Shown in pieces: positions 19,709 to 29,700 of a stretch of DNA of 64,000 bases. Position 1 is the stretch's first letter. Each line of letters starts with the position of its first letter. The stretch comes from G965279335 sp965279285. GTDB lineage: Bacteria > Pseudomonadota > Gammaproteobacteria > DSM-16500. A program made the position numbers and the translations under genes. The stretch spans positions 434,001 to 498,000 of the forward strand of contig OZ257147.1 in NCBI GenBank assembly GCA_965279285.1. Direction: 5' to 3'. The notes under the pieces are model-generated. The model did not search any database. It saw only the letters and a program-made list of their open reading frames with translations, and was not told the origin of the DNA.

Positions 19709-19941
19709 CGGAATTCACGATAATTTAATCTAAAGTACCATAAACGTTAGGAAGCTCTGGACGAATTTCATATTGAAATGATACAGTAGGCATGGCGTGT
19801 TATTCCTGTTTTTTTAGACAAAACCGAATTATAACCCGCTTTTTTCGGGGGGAAACGCTATTTTAGTGTTTTTCCCCGAGCTTATTTTATGAAAAAACAC
19901 TGTAATTACAGGGGCTTTTCTTGCTTGAGACAGGCTCTAGA
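19709..19941 (-). mobile_element. Right-end fragment of the same DDE insertion sequence as at 50062-53597
   Basis: This is about 230 bases matching 53371-53599. It holds the terminal sequence GACAGGCTCTA. It also holds a strong hairpin at about 19847-19878 (CGGGGGGAAA paired with TTTTTCCCCG, inner arms AAACGCTA/TAGTGTTT). Inside it, on the minus strand, is the transposase start codon at 19793 followed by MPTVSFQYEIRPELPNVYG and a premature stop. The hairpin between the IS end and the gene could block transcription entering from outside, as in many ISs. The remainder of the element is missing here; a middle piece lies at 13664-13845. Confidence 0.75.
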
Positions 19942-20089
19942 TAGTTTTTGTCAACCTGCTAGTTAATAGAGTTTTTCAACAGTCCGACCGTTTTGCGGAA
20001 GATTAAATTGTCGAAGTTATATTTTTTAGAGCCAGTTATTTTTCAGTTAAACGTTGGTTGGACTAGTGAGAAAATAACGGAAACGTTTT

Positions 20090-21527
20090 ATGCCAAAAGT
20101 TACTTATTCTGAACAACTCTTAACAGACATTCGCAACGGTGCCTGGCGAGAAACAGAATTGGATTTATCTTTCCAAGAACCAAAACTTGATGAAAAAGTT
20201 GCCCAGCAATTAGCCGATACTTTGATGAACAACTTAATTATCAAAACTTTGAATATGAGTGGTAATAAAATTGGTGATGCTGGTGCCGCTGCGTTAGCGC
20301 AAAATACCAGGCTCATTTCGCTGAATGTATGGGGTAACCAGATTGGTGATGTTGGCGCCATCGCATTGGCGCAGAACACCAGACTTGCTTCGTTAGATAT
20401 GAATTATAACCAGATTGGTGCTGCCGGTGCCCTCGCTTTAGCTAAAAACACCACACTTGAGTGTACAGGGTAACCGGATCGGTACTGTCGGCACCGTCGC
20501 ATTAGCGCAAAATACCACTCTCACTTCGCTGGATGTATGGGGTAATCAGATTGGTGACGCCGGCGCTGTCGCGTTAGCGCAAAACAGTACACTTACTTGG
20601 CTGCAGGTAGGCGGTAACAAAATTGGTGATGCTGGTGCAACCGCGTTAGCTAAGAATAGGACACTTACTTCGCTAAGTATACAGCGTAACCAGATTGGTG
20701 ATGTCAGTGTCGTCGCCGCGTTAGCGCAGAATACCACACTCACTTCGCTGGATGTGAGCGGTAATCAGATTGGTGATGATGGTGCAGCTAAATTGGCGAG
20801 AAACACTATACTCACTGTATTGTATATAGGCGATAACCTGATTGGCGCTGCTGGTGCCACTGCCTTAGCCAAAAATACCACACTCACCTTGCTTGATATG
20901 AGCGCTAACCAGATTGGCGCTGTCGGTGCTGCGGTGTTAGCCAAGAACACTACTCTTACTTCGCTGGATGTGCAGCGTAACCAGATTGGTGATGCCGGTG
21001 CCGTCGCCTTGGCGCAGAACACCGCGCTTACTTCGTTAAATGTGAACTATAACCATATTGTCGATGCTGGTGTTACCGCGTTAGCTAAAAACACTGCACT
21101 CACTTCGCTGTATGTAGACGGTACCAAATATGTAGGCAGTAACAAAATTGATGCTGCTGGGGCAGCCGCTATTAAAGCAAGTCTGCAACGTAATCAAAGA
21201 TTACGTGATAACTGGTTGCGGCTCGCGCCGGTTATCGCTTTTGTACGCGCCAATTCCAATCATACCTTTCGCAATTCTATTCTCCCGCTTATTCCTGCTA
21301 TAGCAAAATTGGCCGATGAAAAATATCAAGGAGAAAAAGCTGGCCATGTCAATTTGGATAAATTCTTTGACCTCCGTTTTTTTAAGCACCATGTGCAAAC
21401 AGAATTCTCCGCTGCTCCTGCAAACAAACCCTCAGTTACACAGATTGCGGACGAAGCAAAACATCAAACCCATGGAGCAAAAGCAAATGTAGCAGCAGTG
21501 CAACTACCACCGGCAGCGAAAAAATAA
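20090..21527 (+). pseudogene. Leucine-rich-repeat gene broken by an 8-base deletion
   Basis: The first frame (20090-20473) starts MPKVTYSEQLLTDIRNGAWR and runs through three LRRs, then hits a stop. The second (20457-21527) resumes the LRRs to the normal C-terminal domain (NWLRLAPVIAFVRAN, LPLIPAIAKLADEKYQGE, FFKHHVQTE). At the break the DNA reads ACACTTGAGTGTACAG, where intact repeats such as 20669 have ACACTTACTTCGCTAAGTATACAG. Eight bases (ACTTCGCT) are missing between short CTT/CT matches. Restoring them joins the two frames into a protein of about 480 residues with about 13 LRRs (LAQNTTLTSLDVSGNQIGDAG). This member has Asn-Thr rather than Asn-Lys repeats and is more diverged than the others. 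Confidence 0.8.
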
Positions 21528-21764
21528 GGAACTACTGCCACAATCTTGTTTATTAATATTCCATTCCGCAAAACGTTCTATTGGAGTAGTGCTGGCATCA
21601 TTCTTCTCCAGACTTGTATTTGATCTCAAAGCACATCTTGGCGAATTGTTTGTTCTTCTTCAAGTGTTTGATAGGATCGTTTAGAATTAATTGCTTGAGT
21701 TCGATGAACAATACTCGTCCCAGTAGTTTTAATAGTTGTACGGATTTTTTTTCGAAAGTTGAGA
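21528..21764 (-). other. Decayed coding remnant between two LRR relics
   Basis: Read on the minus strand, 21750-21625 gives protein-like text (TIKTTGTSIVHRTQAINSK, SYQTLEEEQTIRQDVL) and then a stop. A shifted frame continues with TTPIERFAEWNINKQ. It looks like a degraded gene with an indel, unrelated to the LRR relic it abuts. I cannot name the family. Confidence 0.35.
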
Positions 21765-22289
21765 TTCATGATGATCCAACCGACGTAAAACGCGATCAAC
21801 GCGAAGTAAGGCGCGGATTAAGTGCTTCATTGCTTCTCCAAAGTGCTCACCTGTTAAATTTGTTTCTACAGGTCTGCTTTGCCACCAAGCACTGATCAAA
21901 TTAAGACTGGCTGGTTTTGCAGGTTTATTGGTTGCTAAAGGCGATACGCTTTTTTCATCAGCAGTGCTGATAAACGACGAGAAACTTTGGGTGGTGGTTT
22001 GCACTAAACGGTAAAGCGCATAACCTGCCAATAGAGTAAAGAAAAAAAGAACCAATGTATCGTTTGTTTTTGAAGAATTAAAACGCGGCACAGAAATGTT
22101 TGCATCATCTACCAATGCTAGTGGCGAAACCTGTCCTGTTTCCTCTGTGTGATTACTCATCTGCCATAACAGCGCATGGTTAATTTTTTCATTTGTTTGC
22201 AAGGTTTTTATAGTTGATGATGCAGGAGTGGGTTTATTTGCTAGCAAATTACATAATGAAAAATAAGTTTGTTTCACTTTATGAACCAC
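21765..22289 (-). pseudogene. Third giant-LRR copy: C-terminal anchor fragment only
   Basis: About 170 codons match the region from VKQTYFSLCNLLANKP through the membrane segment (TLVLFFFTLLAGYALYRLV) to the coiled coil ending HHESQLSK in the two intact giant LRR genes. The N-terminal region, all LRRs and the tail are gone. Both edges join unrelated sequence. It shows the giant family once extended to this side of the cluster. Confidence 0.85.
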
Positions 22290-22867
22290 ACACCTGTTTT
22301 ACTTGGTAGACTGTTGTCTCATAGAAAAGATGATGCTCTCCGTGCAATTAATGAATTAATTAGTGGTGTTTACGTTGGCGGTTCTGACACTATTAAATCT
22401 CGGCGCTGATTGCTATGGGGTGTTAACAGCAGTATTGCAAGCACGTGGCGAAGGGTTTAAAAAAAAGCAGAATTATTGACAAAGGATATAAACAAATCTT
22501 TAAAAGGATTTCAAACAGAGTTGAAAGGTAAGGATGGTGCGATTGCAGGAGGGGTATGCAGATCATTTAATGACGAAGTATATGGCACTCTCTGGTTTAA
22601 TTGAACGGAAGCGGGTAGCCTGTGTTGAGCGTTAGCGAAATCCAGGGAGCGAAGCCAATTAGGGTGAATAACAGCCCTCCTGACTTCTGCACTTTTTAAT
22701 GACAGACGAGCCTGGAGCCCGCGCCACACCTAGCTTTTTTAAATTTAGTCACTACATTAATGTAATGGTTGGTACAGAGACACCTGCGCTATTAGATTTG
22801 AGCGATTTCATGAACCCAAGCTACATACTAATATCATTAAAAGCGCACAAGGAGATCTGTTGATACC
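22281..22867. other. Patchwork of small gene fragments and a GC-rich repeat
   Basis: 22281-22409 (plus) is a 42-codon frame, MNHTPVLLGRLL...GGSDTIKS, with no recognised family. 22475-22610 reads like coding sequence (KSLKGFQTEL, GGVCRSFNDEVYGTL). Bases 22600-22735 switch to GC-rich sequence of dispersed-repeat character (gtagcctgtgttgagcg, ccagggagcgaagcc). From 22740 coding-like text resumes (HYINVMVGTETPALLDL). I read the stretch as one degraded gene interrupted by a short repeat and leading into the HNH-like relic at 22868. Confidence 0.35.
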
Positions 22868-23248
22868 ATGCTTGGTGCATGGCAAGCTGATCATATGCAT
22901 GCGAAAGAAAATATTATTAATAGACAAAAAGATTTAGTGAAGAAATTAAATGATGATCAAAAATTTGCTAAATTTATTATGAAACAAGATGGAATGGAAA
23001 ATTTTTTTGTTAATGTCAAAGGCCAATATTATGGGACCTTATTTTTTTATGAACTCTACTTTAATGACATAGATAATATATAGCTAGTATGCCAAGCATG
23101 TAATCTCCATAAGAGTAATGCGGAGACTCTTGAATGGTTAAGAAATTAATGGTTATATGAGGAAGAAATCGATTGGTTTTGGGATAGACATGCTAATTAT
23201 ATTTCTGTTACTAAAAAATTGTTGCAGAATGTAACGATACCTGTCTAG
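22868..23248 (+). pseudogene. HNH-nuclease-like remnant
   Basis: The first frame has WQADHMHAKENIINRQKD and ends at TAG (23081-23083). The same frame continues at once with LVCQACNLHKSNAETLEWL, and a further shift gives EEEIDWFWDRHANYISV to a stop at 23248. A (Q/E)xDH segment followed by C-x2-C-N-x2-K is the arrangement of HNH nucleases, common as toxin tips of polymorphic toxins. A nonsense codon and a frameshift make it a relic. Identification rests on two short motifs. Confidence 0.45.
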
Positions 23249-23377
23249 ATATTAAATATGAAACTTGATCGAGTTATTGATATGTTCAGCCAGAAACGAA
23301 CAGAGCGTGGATGTATCTATTGCAGCAAGATCACAGACTAAAAAATAATTATATTTAATTTACATAGGAGAATTATT

Positions 23378-23662
23378 ATGTTTTTTCACAAACCAAGTGA
23401 TAGTAAAAAAGAAATAATTAATCAGGTCAATCAACAATTAACAGAAACTTTAAATGCTGAGTTTAATAAAACAAGAGAGGCAATGAAAGCAACTCTTTTG
23501 TCTAATGGCATCAAACCAGGTGAGGTTGATAAATTGCTTGAAGAGATAAAAAATGAAACACAAATAGAGATGCTAAAAAAATTTCGTGAACGGCTTCAAC
23601 TCAAAGTCGAGGATCGCTTAAAAGAAAGCAGCACACGGCAACAAACTAATAGCAGCAGCTAG
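23378..23662 (+). CDS. Small hypothetical protein, charged and helical
   Basis: 94 residues, with GGAG eight bases before the ATG. The sequence is rich in Lys, Glu and Gln and probably forms two long helices (VNQQLTETLNAEFNKTREAM, DKLLEEIKNETQIEMLKKF) with a Ser/Thr/Gln-rich end. No family is recognised. It is 71 bases upstream of the 2951-residue gene in the same orientation and could be the first gene of that transcript. It might equally belong to the HNH relic before it, for example as an orphan immunity-like gene; nothing in the sequence decides this. Confidence 0.55.
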   Translation: MFFHKPSDSKKEIINQVNQQLTETLNAEFNKTREAMKATLLSNGIKPGEVDKLLEEIKNETQIEMLKKFRERLQLKVEDRLKESSTRQQTNSSS

Positions 23663-23733
23663 ATGTAAGCCCCCATGAAATCTAGACTTGGATTTGATAT
23701 GAAATGTGTTTTTCAATTTAGGAGAAAATAATA

Positions 23734-26700
23734 ATGTTTTCATCCTCATCAAAAAAAGAACCTGCTATAGCAACAACAGAAACCTCTCGTTCATCTTCTG
23801 CTGCAATAAATAAACTAAATAAATCGTCAGAATATCTTCATCTTCGTGAGCAACTTGATGTTGCTACGAAACAACAATTGAATATTGATCAAGAAAATAA
23901 TCCACTGGACCTGATGATGGGTTATCTGGGCGCCGATGTTATTAATGTATTGCGGACAGAGGCAAAGAACTGTTTACAGTACGCTGAGCAACATGCGCAA
24001 AGTCATGTGGGGTATGACTATTGCTTACGTGCCGTATTTTATTATCAAGCCGCCAGTGTGTTGGCACAGCAGTATGAGTTGAAAAATGAACTTGCGGTTA
24101 TTTTGCAGGCATTAAGTACTGCTAATCAACGTTTTCCCATCTTGGCGTTTGAGTCGGCTTTGGTTTCTTCAGCCACAAGTGATGTTAAAAGTGTTCCTGT
24201 AAATAAGATTGTTGCAGACAACAAAGCACTGGACCTGCAACGTTTACAAAAAGATTCTCATAAAGAAAAACTCATCGCCATCCGCCAATTGGCACGGGAT
24301 CAGTTGGAACGCTATCAAACACAATCATGGTCTGCATCTGCAAAAGCAGTGTTGCCTGTTGTCTCTGTGTTAACAGCCTCCTTAGGAAATAAATCGATTT
24401 GTTTTGAAGAACATGCCGTGAAAGGCGATGGTAATTGTGGATTCACGGCGTTAGCAACTAATCGCGTCGAAGTGGTTGCTCTGTTGCTCGCTTGTGCCGC
24501 TCAAGTAGAAACTCGAAAATTTCTGGCACCCGAAATTAAAGCTTTATTGCAGGAAAATCGTCAGTTAGCGCTGCATACAAAACAAACTCAAAAATTATTT
24601 ACTGAATGGGATGCATTAGACAGCAAATGTGACGATTTGGTAAGAAAAGTTAATGATGAACTGGAAAAAGTTTCGGTAGATGTTAAATCGCCATCTACAT
24701 TCCATCGTCAGGGATTAGAGGGATTAATTAAATTACTAATAACTTCTTCTGAACCGCATAAACAAAAAGTATTAGGTGATTTGCAACAGTTGCAATCGCA
24801 ACTATCCCGTATTCATGCACAATTAGATGCGGATTGCGGCAGCATAGAGATGTTTCAACGTTATGTGCAGCAAAGCTTAGGGGGAACGGAATGGTTAGGT
24901 TACCGCAGTGCTTTACTGTTTGCCCGCTTAAAAAACTACAGTGTGTATATTTTTCATCAACCTTCTGCTAAGAGTTCTGAACTTGCATTATTGGAAAAGC
25001 ACGAGAGTGCAAACGCCATCAATACTTTCTATTTATTACATACAGGTCGTTACACCCATTACAATATATTGACAGAAGCAAACACACCTGTTGCAAAAGA
25101 TACAAAAGAAGCACCAAAAGAAAAACCGTTAACCATGCAGAGTATTTATCAAACAGTGAGTTTAAAACTCAAAGAATTATTAAGCAGTATCATTGCAGAA
25201 AGTATTGCAGATTATCATGCTTTAACTAAAAATTATCCACCTTGTGATTATACCTTTATTGCATTGGGTTCTTTAGCCAGAGAGGCTATTACGCCGTATT
25301 CCGATTTGGAGTTTGGTTTGTTAATAGAAGACAAGCAAGACAAAGCCATCAATGAAAAGAATAAAACTTATTTTCGTAATCTCTGTCGTTTAATTAATTT
25401 TAAATTATTAGCCTTAGGTGAAACACCGGCCAATATTTTAAATATTAAAATGCCAGAAATTGATGATAAAGTTATTCCCAATCCCATTCCCAAAGGAATT
25501 TGTTTTGATGCCTGTGTTGATGGTGGTTATAAGAATCCCTTGGGTAAACGAAATGCTAAAGGCGAGTTGATTTTTGAATTGATTGGCACGCCGATAGAAC
25601 TCGCTGATTATCAGCAAGAGCACCATTACCAAAAAGCCGATGAAAAAAATAATCAACCCGCAGGAAAACTGGTTAGTGAACCGTTATTGCCCGGTTCATT
25701 AACACAGGCGCGTTTACTTGTTTCAGGCCAAGCTAGTGATTTTTTGTTAAGTCAGTATCAGCAAAAAGTAATAGATTATTTAAAGCAATCGGCTACGAAT
25801 TTGTGGGGCAATTCACTGCCTGCTACCTTTTCTTTTAATAGACGCCAAGCAAAAGCTTTGGATTTATTAGTCGCTGATCTGGCTCGTTTTCGTGCGCGTT
25901 TCGGTAAACAAGAAGAGAGCAGCCGCAGTTTTTCCGTGAAACACGATCTTTATCGTTTGCTCGATATGATCTTCGATCAACTGGCTTTATATTGTGACAT
26001 TCCTACACACAGTTTATGGGACCAATTAAAAACCTTATCGCAAGCGACAGATAAACGGCCTGCTTTATTTAATGTGCAAGCGCAAGCTAATTTATTAAAA
26101 GCCATTGATCGTACCACTGAATATCGTCTAGATGCGTATTTAACTTTAGGTGAGCAAAGTGAAAATGAAGAACTCACACAAGATTATCAAATTGCTTTTA
26201 AAGGCCAACAGACGACAAAAAATAAATTATTTCATTTGCCAGCCAAACAAGTGTATGAATTGTATAATAGTTTAATTTTATTATGGCAGGCAGCGAAATG
26301 GTTTTGTGATAGTCGAGGCGGTGAGAGTGCTTTTGCGCACCCCGTATTACAAAATTTTTCGAGTGCTGCACCGTGGGTGGAAGCGCAAAGAACTTTGTTG
26401 TTACAAGGTCCTGTGCAAGTACTGCAACAATTGAGTTCAGTATTGAGGAAAAATGAAACGCATGACAACAAAGCTACTCAACAACCGACTCACCAAATCG
26501 AACAAGCCTTAACGCTGCAAATAGCAGGCTCTGCTTATATGGAAAGTGGTCGTGCTTTAGCGGAAGCACAACACTGTTTAGAACGCGCACAACTGTTATT
26601 TGAACAAGTTAGTATTCAAGAGAAAAATAAATTTTATAACGGTGAAGCAATTAATTGCCATTTAGGTCTTGCTAAAATATATTGGCGACAGAGCAGAACA

Positions 26701-29700
26701 ACTGAAGCGCAACAACAATTGGCTAAAGCAAAAGTACTTTTAGAAACTTGTTTTAGTCTGCAACATCCTTACTCTGCAGAATATCAAACAACTGCTTATT
26801 TATTACAAGGAGCACCAGGGAGCTTACCAAGGCTATCATTATTAAATAAAAACTGGCACGTGCCACCGGATAACAAACAATATTTTGTAGGTCGCGCTGA
26901 AAGTTTAGAAAAGTTACAACAACATTTTAAATCTGTACAAGCAGGAACCAAACAATGTTTCATTAGTACTATTTCAGGTTTAGGAGGCATTGGAAAAACC
27001 CAACTCGCGATTAAGTTTATTCATGATCCCCGACATGATTACAGTTTACGTTTATGGTTTCGCGCCGAACAAGAGATTACCTTATTACAAGATTATATTG
27101 ATTTTGGGCAATTGTTTCAGTTATTGGCTGAAGGTGAACGCGTGCAACAAGATGAAATTATTCGTCGCGTCAAACAGTATTTAGAAACCCATCCCAACTG
27201 GCTAGCCGTGTATGATAATGCTTTAGATTACCAGGCGATCAAGCGTTTCCTGCCAAGTCATGGTGGACATGTGGTGATTACTACCAGGGCATCAAAAGAA
27301 AGATTAGAAAAAGAATTATACGCATTAAAAGATGAAAAAAATTCTGAACAACTATTGGTATTGTCATTAGCGATTGAGAAATTTAGTAAAGAAGAAGCGT
27401 TGTATTATTTAAAAACCTATACCAGTCGTGTCGGTGCTGATGAAGAAAAAGCGATGAATGAATTAGCGGAGAAAGTTGATTATTTACCGCTAGCTCTCGC
27501 GCAAGCTGCGGCTTATATCAAACGTTGTGGTTTAACAACGGCTGATTATTTAGAACGCTACAAGACTAGCTATCAAAAATTGTTAGAGTCTAAATTATTG
27601 CCCGCAGATAGTACTGATCGAGATAAAGATAAAATTATTAAAACAGTAGCTACTACCTGGGAGGCCAGCTTACAAGCGATAAGAGAAGAAGAAGTCAAAG
27701 CAAACTCAATAGCATCAAATCAGCAACCAATTGCAATCATGTTATTACAAGTCATGAGTTATTTAGATGCCGATCAAATTCCGCAATCTTTATTAACGCA
27801 ATGGTTACGTGTAACGCATTTCGTAGATGAAAAAGAGATAAACCATCAATTAAAAACTGCTTTGGATCGACTAGAAGGTTACTCTTTAATTCAAAAAGAT
27901 CATAAAGAGCAAGTCGAAACTATCAATATTCATCGCTTAGTGCAAACTGTGATAAGAGATAGAGGATTGGTAGATGCGGAAAATGTAGTATTACAAAATA
28001 ATAAAACAAAAATCACTAATAATGATACAAAACAAGATGAGAAACTGCTTGTCGATCAATCACTGGCTTTAGTAAAACAACCACCTGCTAAGCCTCATCC
28101 CAGTGTGCTACCAACATCATCTGCCATGATGGCAACGATATTGCCTATGGTACTGGAGTTGTTAGGTAATGATATCAAAGACAAAACCAATCATAATTGG
28201 GTACGTGTTTGCACGCTCATTGCTTTTACCCGTGCCAAGCAACAAATTGATTTACGCACTAATCTAGAAATTGAACGCGCCGCAGAAAAATACAAACAAG
28301 CGCGTCGATTGTTTGAACAAGTAGATATTAAAGCGACCGAAGCGCCATTACGCGAAGCCATTAAAATTTATAGCGGTTATGGAAATAGTTACAGTGGCGA
28401 ACTGTGTGATAGTTATTTAGATCTTGCGCTTTTACTTCACTCACAAAAAAATTCAACTAGTAGAGATGAAGCTAAAGTCTGTTTAACAAAAGCAAATAAG
28501 ATTTTAGAAAAAGTTTTTGGTGCTGCCGATGCTCGTCACAGTCGTTGCAAAGATATTAGTTGGTATTTAATACAGCAAGGTGCATTTGCAGTTAAACAGC
28601 ATCTTCGTTTTGATGTCTGGCATTTACCTAATAATAATGAAAAATATTTTACCGGTCGTAAATCATTATTAGAAACTTTAAATAAACAACATCAATCCGA
28701 TCAGGTTTATAAAACTATTGTGCTCAGTGCCGTATCGGGATTAGGTGGTGTAGGTAAAACGCAGTTAGCAATCTATTATCTATATCATACCCAACAACGT
28801 TATAACTTGCGTGCCTGGTTTCGTGCTGAAAATGCTACTGTGCTCTTAATGGATTATCGTATGTTTGCGCAGGAGTTTAATTTGCTTCCCATTGAAGAAC
28901 AACCATCAAGTAAAGAAATTATCACAGTAGTAAAGCGTTATTTAGAAACGCATACCGATTGGTTAGCTGTATATGACAACGCTGGATTACGTGATGAGAT
29001 CAGAGAATATTTACCCACACAAGGCGGACAAGTCATTGTTACCACCCGACGACAAGAATGGAATGACGTCGGTATGAAAGTGGAAGTCAGTGTGTTTGAA
29101 CCAGAAGAAGCAATCGCTTATCTCAAAAAACTGACTGGCATTCAAGACCATGTTCAAGAAATATCAGAGCTTGCAAAGGCATTAGGTTATTTACCACTGG
29201 CATTAAATCAAGCCGGTGCTTATATCAAAAAACAAAACATCACCATTCAACAATATTTACAAGATTACTATCAACGCGCTGCAAAAGTATTAGAGAATCG
29301 CCCACAAATACCAAACGAAGATAGTAATACTGATACTGTGGCCAGCACATGGCAGATCAGTTTGCAAGCCATTGAAGAAGATGAAAAAAGAAATAACGAA
29401 CCGCATTTAAGTCTTCCGGTGTTACAAGCGATGGCGTATTTGCATGCGGAAGATATTCCGAGGGATATTTTAGAAAAATGGTTAGTAGGACAAAAGTTAG
29501 TTGCTGATTTAGAGTCAACGAAATTGGTACTCGACAAAACGATTCAGCATTTATTAGGTTATTCTTTGATTCATGTGAACGCGGACCGGAGAACAGTGAG
29601 TATTCATCGATTAGTACAAGACGTGGTTGAGCAAGAATTGGTTTCACTGAGTAAAAATCCAGTTGCTTTTGAAATAAAGAGAAAAAAAATAGTGCCCGAA

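Noticed and set aside
22600..22735. GC-rich stretch, possible structured RNA
   Set aside because: It looks like a fragment of a dispersed repeat; I could not draw a convincing conserved fold or find a second copy in the window.
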